A DNA stretch of 64,000 nt from the NCBI GenBank assembly GCA_044232905.1, contig JBIIKZ010000003.1, positions 38,934 through 102,933 of the forward strand. Reading direction: 5' to 3'. The notes beneath the pieces are model-generated. The model worked only from the letters and a program-made list of their open reading frames with translations. It was not told the DNA's origin and did not search any database. A program made the translations under genes and the position numbers. The number at the start of each line of letters is the position of its first letter. The stretch's first letter is position 1. The stretch comes from CANHVK01 sp044232905 (GTDB taxonomy: Bacteria > Bacteroidota > Bacteroidia > Flavobacteriales_D > Crocinitomicaceae). Positions 24,747 through 32,966 of this stretch are shown piece after piece.

Positions 24747-25802
24747 ATGCACTTAAATCAAGCAAATTTATTACACGAATTATCGGACAATACATCGAAA
24801 ATCTTAAAAGGTTTTGAAAATCTATCCGAGATTAAAGAAGTAGACATTGCTTCTACTCCAAAAGAGGTTGTTTATAAAGAAGATAAATTAACACTTTATC
24901 GTTATTCAAGAGCTACAAAATCTACCTATAAAACACCTGTTCTAATTGTATATGCATTGGTAAATACCTACCAAATGTTGGACCTACAACCTGATAGAAG
25001 CTATATCAAAAATCTTTTAGACGCAGGTTTAGATGTTTATTTAATTGATTGGGGTAAACCTTCAAAAATGGATAAATACTTATCCATGGATGATTACATT
25101 AATGGATATATAAATAATTGCGTTGATTTTGTTAGATCTGAAAATAAAGTCGATAAAATCAATATTTTAAGTATTTGTCAGGGTGGTACATTCAGCGTAA
25201 TCTATTCTGCACTTCATCCTGAAAAAATAAAAAATCTAGTTACACATGTTACCCCTATTGATTTTGAACCAAATGATGGTTTATTATTTAGATGGAGTAA
25301 AGACATGGATTTTAAAAGTTTAGTAGATGGATTTGATGGTTTAGTTCCAGGGGCATTTTTAAATGATGGGTTTGACATGCTTAAACCGATGATGAAGATT
25401 CATAAATCAACTGGTTTGTTAAATGCGATGGAAGACAAAACAAAATTGTTAAACTTCTTACGCATGGAAAAATGGATCGCTGAAAGTCCGGATCAAGCTG
25501 GTGTTTGCTTCTTGCAATTTATGGAAGATTTATACCAACAAAATAAATTAATCAAAGGAGAACTAATTGTTGGTGATCAAAAAGTGGACTTAAAAAAATT
25601 GACAATGCCACTCATGAATATCTATGCTGTGCATGATCATTTAGTACCACCTTCCTCGACGATTCCATTGAATGATTATGTAGGGTCAAAAGACAAAAGT
25701 ATCTACAAATTTGAAGGAGGACATATCGGTGTATTTGTAGGTGGAAAATCTCAAAAAGAATTATCCCCTGCTGTAACAGCTTGGTTAAAAGAAAGAGATT
25801 GA
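24747..25802 (+). CDS. phaC: class III PHA synthase catalytic subunit
   Basis: This 351-residue alpha/beta-fold synthase polymerises (R)-3-hydroxyacyl-CoA on the granule surface. The lipase-like box is S-I-C144-Q-G-G with the cysteine nucleophile; Asp297 (AVHDHLVPP) and His326 (EGGHIGVF) complete the triad. These three residues are each offset by five from Cys149/Asp302/His331 of the Allochromatium vinosum class III enzyme, and length (351 versus 355) agrees. Class I/IV enzymes differ in length or partner. It is the third gene after phaB and phaE. Confidence 0.95.
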   Translation: MHLNQANLLHELSDNTSKILKGFENLSEIKEVDIASTPKEVVYKEDKLTLYRYSRATKSTYKTPVLIVYALVNTYQMLDLQPDRSYIKNLLDAGLDVYLIDWGKPSKMDKYLSMDDYINGYINNCVDFVRSENKVDKINILSICQGGTFSVIYSALHPEKIKNLVTHVTPIDFEPNDGLLFRWSKDMDFKSLVDGFDGLVPGAFLNDGFDMLKPMMKIHKSTGLLNAMEDKTKLLNFLRMEKWIAESPDQAGVCFLQFMEDLYQQNKLIKGELIVGDQKVDLKKLTMPLMNIYAVHDHLVPPSSTIPLNDYVGSKDKSIYKFEGGHIGVFVGGKSQKELSPAVTAWLKERD

Positions 25803-25826
25803 AGTAGAAAAAGAATTCTTACTTTA

Positions 25827-25870
25827 ATAAAAAGAGGCTTATCAATTTAAATTAATAAGCCTCTTTTTTT
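25827..25870. terminator. bidirectional terminator between phaC and glmS
   Basis: Stem AAAGAGGCTTAT / ATAAGCCTCTTT is flanked by A-rich and T7 runs. It serves phaC on the plus strand and glmS on the minus strand. Confidence 0.88.
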
Positions 25871-25891
25871 GCTTTTAAGTTTCGATTTTAT

Positions 25892-27736
25892 TTACTCTAC
25901 CGTAACTGATTTCGCTAAATTTCTTGGTTGATCTACGTTACAACCTCGCATAACAGCAATATGGTACGAAAGTAATTGTAATGGTATGGTAGCCAATAAA
26001 GGAACTAAATGCTCATCTGTGTCTGGAATTTCGATTACGTGATCCGCCATAGCCTTCACTTGCTTATCTCCTTCTGTAACAATTGCAACTATTTTTCCTT
26101 TACGCGCTTTAACTTCCTGTATATTACTTACTACTTTTTCATAGGAAGTTCCTTTAGTAGCTATTACAAAAACAGGCATTTCAGCATCAATTAAAGCAAT
26201 TGGACCATGCTTCATCTCAGCAGCTGGATAACCTTCCGCATGAATGTAAGAGATTTCTTTTAATTTTAAAGCACCCTCTAAAGCAACAGGAAAAGAGCTT
26301 CCTCTACCTAAATATAATGCATTTGCAGAATCTTTATAATGGGATGCAATTTCTTTTATAAGGGCATCTTTCTCTAAAATACGCTTAATTTTTTCTGGAA
26401 TTGCCTCTAATTCTGACAGTAAAGTTCTAAAATGAACTCTGCTTAAAGAATCTTTCTTTGCAGCTAAACGCAATGCTAATAATGTAAGAACTGTAACTTG
26501 AGCTGTAAATGCTTTTGTAGATGCAACACCTATCTCTGGTCCTGCGTGCGTATATGAACCTGCATCTGTAATTCTTGAAATCGAAGAACCTACAACATTA
26601 CAAATACCAAAAATTGTAGCACCTCTTGATTTAGCAATTTCCAATGCTGCTAATGTATCTGCAGTTTCACCAGATTGAGAAACAGCTATAACCACATCCC
26701 CTTCACCAATAATTGGATTACGATATCTAAACTCACTCGCGTATTCAACTTCTACATTAATTCGCGCTAAATCTTCAATTAAATATTCTCCAACTTGACA
26801 AGCATGCCAAGAAGTACCACATGCTACAAATACAATACGTTTTGCTTTTAAAATACGATTTTCAAAATCTTTAAAACCTCCAAGTGAAACAAATCCTTCA
26901 GCTGCATTTAAGCGACCTCGGAAACAATCGTGTATTGACCTTGGTTGTTCAAAGATTTCCTTCATCATAAAATGCTCATATCCACCTTTCTCAAGTGCTT
27001 CTAAATGCAATTCTAATTCTTGAATATAAGGAGTCTTCTCTTGATTCTTTATGTTTGTAATTCTTAGTCCTTCGTTAATATCGACAACTGCAATTTCTTC
27101 ATCATTTAAGTAAACTACTTGATTTGTATACTCCACAATTGGAGTTGCATCAGAAGCTAAGAAAAATTCGTTATCTTCGCCTATACCAACAACTAATGGA
27201 CTGCTTTTTCTCGCTGCTATAAGTTGTGACGGATTATCTACAGAAATAACAACTAGTGCATAAGCTCCAACAACACTATGTAAAGCTTGTCTTACTGATT
27301 CAACAAGTGTAGTATTTTCTGTTTTTTGAATATCGTCAATTAAATGAACCAATACTTCTGTATCCGTTTCACTTTTGAAAATATATCCACGTATGATTAA
27401 TTCTTTTTTTAAGGTATCATAATTCTCAATAATTCCATTGTGAATTACTGCAATTCGCTTATCCATGGAAAAATGTGGATGTGAATTGATATCATTTGGT
27501 TCACCATGGGTCGCCCATCTTGTGTGACCAATTCCAACATTACCATGAATATTTTTACCTTCTGCAAACGCAACTAGATTAGCTACCTTCCCTTGTTTTT
27601 TATATAAATTAAGCTCTCCCCCATCTAACAAAGCGATACCCGCACTATCATACCCTCTGTACTCCAAACGTGTTAAACCTTTGATTAACACAGGATATGC
27701 CTCTTTCCTTCCGATATAAGCTACAATTCCACACAT
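25892..27736 (-). CDS. glmS: glutamine--fructose-6-phosphate aminotransferase
   Basis: GlmS makes glucosamine-6-phosphate from fructose-6-phosphate and glutamine for cell wall and LPS. The N-terminal Ntn glutaminase starts MCGIVAYIG (Cys2 nucleophile after Met removal) and contains HTRWATHG. Two SIS domains follow (FVACGTSWHA and VSQSGETADTL; ALYLGRGSSFPVALEGALKLKE), and the C-terminus ends LAKSVTVE as in the family. 614 residues is normal. It is the last gene of a three-gene unit, 11 bases after the DUF4270 stop. No glmS ribozyme-like leader was recognised. Confidence 0.97.
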   Translation of the reverse strand: MCGIVAYIGRKEAYPVLIKGLTRLEYRGYDSAGIALLDGGELNLYKKQGKVANLVAFAEGKNIHGNVGIGHTRWATHGEPNDINSHPHFSMDKRIAVIHNGIIENYDTLKKELIIRGYIFKSETDTEVLVHLIDDIQKTENTTLVESVRQALHSVVGAYALVVISVDNPSQLIAARKSSPLVVGIGEDNEFFLASDATPIVEYTNQVVYLNDEEIAVVDINEGLRITNIKNQEKTPYIQELELHLEALEKGGYEHFMMKEIFEQPRSIHDCFRGRLNAAEGFVSLGGFKDFENRILKAKRIVFVACGTSWHACQVGEYLIEDLARINVEVEYASEFRYRNPIIGEGDVVIAVSQSGETADTLAALEIAKSRGATIFGICNVVGSSISRITDAGSYTHAGPEIGVASTKAFTAQVTVLTLLALRLAAKKDSLSRVHFRTLLSELEAIPEKIKRILEKDALIKEIASHYKDSANALYLGRGSSFPVALEGALKLKEISYIHAEGYPAAEMKHGPIALIDAEMPVFVIATKGTSYEKVVSNIQEVKARKGKIVAIVTEGDKQVKAMADHVIEIPDTDEHLVPLLATIPLQLLSYHIAVMRGCNVDQPRNLAKSVTVE

Positions 27737-27747
27737 ATTCTTGAAAT

Positions 27748-29028
27748 TTAAAAAGTTGAATATTTAATTAACAATCTTGGTTTATCAGTTCCTAAAGTAT
27801 TAGGTCCAATAAAATGAATTCTTTCCGCACTTAAACTAAAAAATTTCGGGGAAAACACTAATGAATTATTTAGTCTTTTACCAGTAATAACTTGCTGGAT
27901 GTGATCTCTTAAATCGACAACATAACCATGATACACGGTATCTAAATACCCACTAGTAATATATCTCAATGTTGGATCAGATATAGAATTAGGGATAGAG
28001 ACAAATATTTCACTACTTAAACGATATACGTTTGTACTCGTATAATCTACAGGTAATATCAATTTAGCAAAATGGACGATTGAATTATTTGGTAAATCTT
28101 TAATCGTAGTTAGATTTACTGTACCTCTTACATGATTGGATTGTGCGTAAAAATCTTTTTGGTCCAAAAGCTGACCCAAGACTAATTTTTCCACATCTGT
28201 ACCAGCATAATCACAAGTTACATGATTAAATCTAACCCCACTCGCATTTAATTCAAAATAAAATTTCTTACGAACACCGTCTAGCTTATAATAAATTGTT
28301 AAAACTGGAGGATAAGCAAATGACATTACTCCTCCCTCCCCGCTTTGTTGGTTTACATTGGAAACCTTTACATATAAACCTTTAAAATAGGAAAGAAATG
28401 CATCCATCGTAGCGAAATTCGCTGGATTAATTTTGGAATCTGTTATAAAACGAAGGGCCAAATTAGGATTCAATTGTATACGTATATTATCGCGAATGGT
28501 ATCATTTACAAACTCTGTAAATTTATAACCATATGGTTTAGGTGTTATATTCCCTTCATTTTGCAACACTAAATTATCGGACTTAACAGCAATGGAAGAT
28601 TGAGTATTGTATGATTTGGTGGCTATTAAATCTTCCGATAATTCATACACTTCAAAATTTTGCGCATCCAATTTTCCATAATAATCGGAAAAGCGCATTC
28701 CCAAAATTAAAGAGTCTACCGAAATTTTTGTTAAATCCCCAAAATCTGGCTTTAATGCAGATATTCTAGCTTGCGCATAAAATCCAGCATCGTACTTTCC
28801 GAAAACTGGATCCACATAAGAACCGAGCATTAAATAAGAAGGATTGGAAGTATTAACTGTATCAACTTTCGTAGAACCTACTTTCAATGCAAAAGTATCG
28901 ATACTACCGAAATCATCGTTCTTTATATTTAATAGCGAAAGCCCACCATTTGAAATCTCTTTTTTACAAGAATTCAATAGTAACACTGCAGAGAAGAGTA
29001 AAAGAAATATTCGTTTCAAAATAACCAA
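27748..29028 (-). CDS. DUF4270 lipoprotein
   Basis: The protein has 426 residues. Its signal ends LLLNSC, with the lipid anchor at Cys21. The body is beta-rich and begins with the DUF4270 features YVDPVFGKYDAGFYAQARIS and SLILGMRFSDYYG. The family is essentially restricted to Bacteroidota and typically sits between a GT5 glycogen synthase homologue and glmS, as it does here. Function is unknown; location is the cell envelope. Confidence 0.85.
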   Translation of the reverse strand: MVILKRIFLLLFSAVLLLNSCKKEISNGGLSLLNIKNDDFGSIDTFALKVGSTKVDTVNTSNPSYLMLGSYVDPVFGKYDAGFYAQARISALKPDFGDLTKISVDSLILGMRFSDYYGKLDAQNFEVYELSEDLIATKSYNTQSSIAVKSDNLVLQNEGNITPKPYGYKFTEFVNDTIRDNIRIQLNPNLALRFITDSKINPANFATMDAFLSYFKGLYVKVSNVNQQSGEGGVMSFAYPPVLTIYYKLDGVRKKFYFELNASGVRFNHVTCDYAGTDVEKLVLGQLLDQKDFYAQSNHVRGTVNLTTIKDLPNNSIVHFAKLILPVDYTSTNVYRLSSEIFVSIPNSISDPTLRYITSGYLDTVYHGYVVDLRDHIQQVITGKRLNNSLVFSPKFFSLSAERIHFIGPNTLGTDKPRLLIKYSTF

Positions 29029-29033
29029 ACAAT

Positions 29034-29855
29034 TTATGCTAATACTTCGTCTTCAATAACACGGTCAAAAAATTCTGACAAAGCCTTAACTTGCTGTTCT
29101 TCCGGAGAATAAGTCAACTTAATACAAGCAGCTTCTTCGAATAATTTTGCTGAATTCTCATCTAATACTTCGCTTCCAACAGTTACTCCATCGGCAAATT
29201 TCAAAACCGTTTGCATTACATTGTAGTACGTTGGGTCTTTTACACCTTCAGTTACATCTGTGTCAAAACCTTCAAATGCTAACTTTTCAGAAAAGCGAGT
29301 ATCCCAAGGGGTTTGGAAGCCATTATCATACAAACTCACTACCACTTTTGTATCCGCAAAATGAGGATCTTTGTTGTAATTCTTTTTTATATATAAAGGC
29401 ATTAATGAAGCCATCCATCCATGACAGTGAATCACATCTGGTTGCCATCCTAATTTCTTAACTGTTTCAAGTACACCTCGACAGAAAAACATGGAACGTT
29501 CATCATTATCTGCAAACAAACTTCCGTCTTCCTCTGTAATAGTATTTTTTCTTTTAAAATACTCCTCATTATCAATAAAATACACTTGCATTCTTGCTGT
29601 AGGAATAGAAGCAACTTTAATAATTAATGGGTGATCTTTATCATCAATTATTAAATTCATTCCAGACAAACGTATTACTTCGTGTAATTGATGTCTACGT
29701 TCATTTATACTTCCAAACTTCGGAGTAAAAACACGAATTTCTTTACCCGCATCTTGAATACCTTGCGGTAATTTCCTTGCTGTGTGGGATAATTCTGTTT
29801 TAGGTAAAAACGGGGTGATTTCTTGTGATACAAAAAGTATTCTCTTTTTCTCCAT
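29034..29855 (-). CDS. glycogen/starch synthase N-terminal-domain protein (GT5-like)
   Basis: The 273-residue protein corresponds only to the first Rossmann domain of a GT5 glycogen synthase: ILFVSQEITPFLPKTELSHTARKLPQGI at the start (a variant of the KxGGL loop region), PDVIHCHGWMASLMPLYIKK in the middle and GVTVGSEVLDENSA at the end. The second GT-B domain that holds the sugar-nucleotide site is missing. The frame ends normally and the next gene follows after 5 bases, so this is not a recent truncation. Such half-length homologues are usual in flavobacteria. True glycogen synthase activity seems doubtful. Confidence 0.8.
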   Translation of the reverse strand: MEKKRILFVSQEITPFLPKTELSHTARKLPQGIQDAGKEIRVFTPKFGSINERRHQLHEVIRLSGMNLIIDDKDHPLIIKVASIPTARMQVYFIDNEEYFKRKNTITEEDGSLFADNDERSMFFCRGVLETVKKLGWQPDVIHCHGWMASLMPLYIKKNYNKDPHFADTKVVVSLYDNGFQTPWDTRFSEKLAFEGFDTDVTEGVKDPTYYNVMQTVLKFADGVTVGSEVLDENSAKLFEEAACIKLTYSPEEQQVKALSEFFDRVIEDEVLA

Positions 29856-29920
29856 AGGAAGTATAAATATATATAGTGTGCAAAATTACAAAAAAAATAC
29901 CAAATATTATTAAAAAAGAA

Positions 29921-29928
29921 TAGTTTTG
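29921..29928 (+). promoter_or_regulatory. -7 element of panC
   Basis: TAGTTTTG, an exact TAnnTTTG match, lies 27 bases before the GTG start of panC. Confidence 0.55.
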
Positions 29929-29955
29929 TCCTTGACTAACACTAACTAACACACT

Positions 29956-30798
29956 GTGATTATAGCATACTCACTCGCAGAATTAGAAACTGCATTGAAA
30001 AACAAATTAAGTACGGAAAGTATCGTCGGACTAGTTCCTACTATGGGGGCATTACATGAAGGACATGCATCTCTCATTAGAACAGCTAAAAAAAACAGTG
30101 ATTTTGTGATTGTTAGCATTTTTGTCAATCCTACTCAATTCAATAATCTAGAGGACTTAAGTAATTACCCGAAAACCGAAGAAAAAGACATCACTTTATT
30201 AAAAATTTTAGCGTGTGATTTAGTTTTTTTTCCAACAATTAGCGACATATATCCAGATGATTACCATTTTCCGGGAATTAATCTAGGTTTTTTAGACCAA
30301 ACCATGGAAGGTGATTTACGCCCTGGACATTTTCAAGGAGTTTGTCAAGTAGTTTATCGACTTTTCCAACTTACAAAACCTAACAAAGCGTATTTTGGTC
30401 TTAAAGACTTTCAACAGGTTTCTGTAATTCGATTTATGGTAAACCACTTTGAGTTACCTATTGAAATAATCCCGTGTGAAACTAATAGGGATGAAAATGG
30501 ACTTGCATTAAGCAGTAGAAACTTACGCCTGTCTGAAGAACAAAAAAATGAGGCTTTAGTTTTATACAAAACATTAACTGAAGCGCTAAATAACAGTTCA
30601 TCAATGTCTCCTTCACACGTAAAATTAATCGCTGAAGAATCCATCCAAAAAAGTGCTTTGAAACTAGAATATGTTGAAATTGTTAATCCAACAACCCTTG
30701 AAAACCTTAAAAACGAATGGTGCGCTAGTGCACGCATGTGTATTGTAGCATACGCTGGAGAGGTCCGATTGATTGACAACATGGAAATCCGAGAATAA
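29956..30798 (+). CDS. panC: pantothenate synthetase
   Basis: PanC joins pantoate and beta-alanine with ATP. LVPTMGALHEGHASL (nucleotide HIGH-like motif), FVNPTQF, EGDLRPGHFQGVCQVV, FGLKDFQQ and SSRNLRLS are all present; 280 residues is normal. The start codon is GTG at 29956: an in-frame TAA lies 7-9 bases upstream and the next Met is far inside the conserved region. It is followed 61 bases later by panD, forming a pantothenate pair. Confidence 0.95.
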   Translation: MIIAYSLAELETALKNKLSTESIVGLVPTMGALHEGHASLIRTAKKNSDFVIVSIFVNPTQFNNLEDLSNYPKTEEKDITLLKILACDLVFFPTISDIYPDDYHFPGINLGFLDQTMEGDLRPGHFQGVCQVVYRLFQLTKPNKAYFGLKDFQQVSVIRFMVNHFELPIEIIPCETNRDENGLALSSRNLRLSEEQKNEALVLYKTLTEALNNSSSMSPSHVKLIAEESIQKSALKLEYVEIVNPTTLENLKNEWCASARMCIVAYAGEVRLIDNMEIRE

Positions 30799-30859
30799 TT
30801 CTCGTTTTATGATTATCTCCTAGTATTTATTGTAAATTTGCGTCGCAATAGAAAAAATT

Positions 30860-31210
30860 ATGTTGATTGAAGTTGTAAAATCCAAAATACACCGAGTACG
30901 CGTTACACAAGCTGATTTAAATTATATCGGAAGTATCACTATTGATGAAACCTTAATGGATGCATCCAATATTATTGAAGGGGAAAAAGTCCAGATTGTA
31001 AACATAAATAATGGAGAACGTTTCGAAACCTACGTTATTAAAGGAGATGCTAACAGCGGAACAATCTGTTTAAATGGACCAGCTGCTCGGAGAGTTGCTG
31101 TAAATGACCCAATTATAATCATCGGCTATGGGTATATGGATTTTGAAGAAGCAAAGAAATTCAAACCATCTTTAGTTTTTCCAAATGAACAAACGAACTT
31201 GATCGTTTAA
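30860..31210 (+). CDS. panD: aspartate 1-decarboxylase
   Basis: This 116-residue pyruvoyl enzyme makes beta-alanine, the partner substrate of PanC. The self-cleavage site is Gly24-Ser25 in NYIGSITID. NGERFETYVIKG and LNGPAARRVAVND are typical. It is 61 bases after panC and 4 bases before the next gene. Confidence 0.97.
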   Translation: MLIEVVKSKIHRVRVTQADLNYIGSITIDETLMDASNIIEGEKVQIVNINNGERFETYVIKGDANSGTICLNGPAARRVAVNDPIIIIGYGYMDFEEAKKFKPSLVFPNEQTNLIV

Positions 31211-31214
31211 TACC

Positions 31215-32237
31215 ATGAAATCGATTCTTATAAAAATTTTAAAAACTGTCTTACCGCTTGCTTTTGGATGCTATGTAATGTATAGCATTTTTGCTAAAAT
31301 GGGGAAAACAGAAAAAGAAATTTTTTATCAAGCGATCGACAAAGCAGATTACAAATGGATTATACTTTCTATGCTGCTTTCTATTCTTGCTTTTACTTCC
31401 CGCGCTTACCGTTGGAAATATATGCTTGAACCAATTGGATATAAAACATCCTTCTGGAATCGATACCATTCCTTGATGATTGGTTATATTATCAACCTAA
31501 CAATTCCGCGCGCAGGAGAAGCTTCTCGTTCCGCAATGCTCTATCGTTCTGAAGGAGTACCATTTACAAAATCATTCGGAACTATCATTGCTGAAAGAGC
31601 TGTGGATTTTGTCATGCTATTGATTGTTGCTGGACTTACAGCACTTCTTGGAATGGAAAACTTCTTCAAGATATTTCATGAGATATCCGTGAAATTTGGA
31701 GGTAAACCCAATTCGGACCCAAATGCTTTCCCATGGAAAATTGTTATTTATAGCTTAATTGCTATCGGATTTATCGGCTTATTAATCTTAATGAAATTCA
31801 AACCTGCTTTACGCAATAAAGTAATCGGTTTTATTAAGGATATATTTGAAGGACTATTATCTATTTTTAAAACAAAAAACCCTTCCGGCTATCTGTTACA
31901 TACACTTTTTATTTGGGTGTCTTACATTGGATATTTTGGGATTGCATTTTTTGCATTAGAAGAAACTAAAGACTTTCCATTTAGTGGTATTTTATTAGGT
32001 TTTATTGCAGGTTCTTTGGGTATTATTTTTACAAATGGTGGTCTAGGTGTTTTCCCTTTACTGATAGCAATGGTTGTTAATCTTATTTTACATGACAAAA
32101 TCCCAAATGCACTTGCAATAGGAAATGCTTTAGGAATGATTATCTGGGCTTCACAAACAATACTTTTAGTCATTCTAGGACTAATTTCTTTTATTTTTCT
32201 ACCCAAAAACTTCACCAAAGAAAATGTCAAAAATTGA
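31215..32237 (+). CDS. lysylphosphatidylglycerol synthase TM-region family membrane protein
   Basis: The 340-residue protein has about eight membrane segments and the family motifs YRWKYMLEPIG, TIPRAGEASRSAMLYR and FGTIIAERAVDFVML. The family (often labelled UPF0104 or flippase-like) covers the membrane half of aminoacyl-phosphatidylglycerol synthases without the catalytic half. Function here is unproven; lipid or lipid-linked sugar handling is a reasonable inference. It follows panD after 4 bases and overlaps the next gene by 14 bases. Confidence 0.8.
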   Translation: MKSILIKILKTVLPLAFGCYVMYSIFAKMGKTEKEIFYQAIDKADYKWIILSMLLSILAFTSRAYRWKYMLEPIGYKTSFWNRYHSLMIGYIINLTIPRAGEASRSAMLYRSEGVPFTKSFGTIIAERAVDFVMLLIVAGLTALLGMENFFKIFHEISVKFGGKPNSDPNAFPWKIVIYSLIAIGFIGLLILMKFKPALRNKVIGFIKDIFEGLLSIFKTKNPSGYLLHTLFIWVSYIGYFGIAFFALEETKDFPFSGILLGFIAGSLGIIFTNGGLGVFPLLIAMVVNLILHDKIPNALAIGNALGMIIWASQTILLVILGLISFIFLPKNFTKENVKN

Positions 32238-32742
32238 TTTTTTGAAATCCCGTATAGTTACTCTTGAGGAGGCGCAACGTAAAATTGGCATTTGGAGAAT
32301 AAAAGATGAAACCATCGTTTTTACAAATGGGTGTTTTGACATCCTGCATAAAGGGCATGTAACCTACCTAGCGAAAGCAGCCGATCTAGGAAATCGATTA
32401 ATTGTAGGTGTAAATTCAGACGCATCTGTAAGAAGACAAGGTAAAGGAGATGAACGACCGATCAATCCTGAAGAGGCGCGTCTAACACTTTTAGCAGCGT
32501 TGACTTTTGTAGATCTTGTTGTTCTATTTGACGGAGATACACCGGAAGAATTGATTAATTTACTTATTCCAGATATACTCGTTAAAGGCGCAGATTACGA
32601 CCCAAATGTAAAAGATAAAAATTCCAAAAAATATATCGTTGGTTCAGAACTTGTGATTGCTCACGGAGGCCAGGTGTCCGTAATCGATTTAGAAGAAGGT
32701 TTTTCTACGACTGGAATCGTACAGAAATTAAGGAGTAATTAG
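32224..32742 (+). CDS. rfaE2: ADP-heptose synthase adenylyltransferase domain (RfaE2/HldE C-terminal type)
   Basis: The 172-residue nucleotidyltransferase has FTNGCFDILHKGHVTYLAKA (HxGH motif), NSDASVRRQGKG and a C-terminal STTGIVQKL, the ISSTK-like position. It transfers AMP to heptose-1-phosphate in the LPS core pathway. Only the adenylyltransferase half is present; the kinase half is a separate gene elsewhere, as in other split systems. It overlaps the preceding gene by 14 bases, indicating coupled translation. Confidence 0.88.
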   Translation: MSKIDFLKSRIVTLEEAQRKIGIWRIKDETIVFTNGCFDILHKGHVTYLAKAADLGNRLIVGVNSDASVRRQGKGDERPINPEEARLTLLAALTFVDLVVLFDGDTPEELINLLIPDILVKGADYDPNVKDKNSKKYIVGSELVIAHGGQVSVIDLEEGFSTTGIVQKLRSN

Positions 32743-32805
32743 TGGAAAGTTTAAAAGAGCATCTAACTTTTAACTTTTGACTTTTAATTTTTGACCTTTT
32801 TTTAT

Positions 32806-32813
32806 TATATTTG
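32806..32813 (+). promoter_or_regulatory. -7 element of the 34-codon gene
   Basis: TATATTTG, an exact match, lies 16 bases before the ATG of the small membrane protein. Confidence 0.65.
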
Positions 32814-32829
32814 TAAAAAAATAAAAGTT

Positions 32830-32934
32830 ATGTCAAATCCTGATAATTTTTTCGATAAAGAAACGCAAGCTGTTGGATTTATTTACACAATCGTTGTTTT
32901 AGGTGTTTTAGCATCTATTTTCATCTGGGGATAA
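32830..32934 (+). CDS. 34-residue single-span membrane protein
   Basis: The short open frame encodes a polar N-terminus (MSNPDNFFDKETQAVG) followed by one hydrophobic helix (FIYTIVVLGVLASIFIWG) running to the end. An exact -7 box lies at a normal distance, and the frame begins with ATG and stops cleanly before the next gene. There is no other gene in the 225-base gap. I do not recognise the family. Small single-span proteins of this form are often subunits of respiratory or transport complexes, but nothing here identifies a partner. Confidence 0.6.
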   Translation: MSNPDNFFDKETQAVGFIYTIVVLGVLASIFIWG

Positions 32935-32966
32935 TCCATATTTTCTTTAATTAACGTACTTCTTGT

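Noticed and set aside
25870..27800. glmS ribozyme or riboswitch near glmS
   Set aside because: glmS lies third in a packed operon with an 11-base gap upstream, leaving no space for a ribozyme leader.
29034..29855. Possible frameshift that removed the second half of a glycogen synthase
   Set aside because: The following 5 bases lead straight into DUF4270 with no remnant of a second GT-B domain, so the short form is the normal gene.
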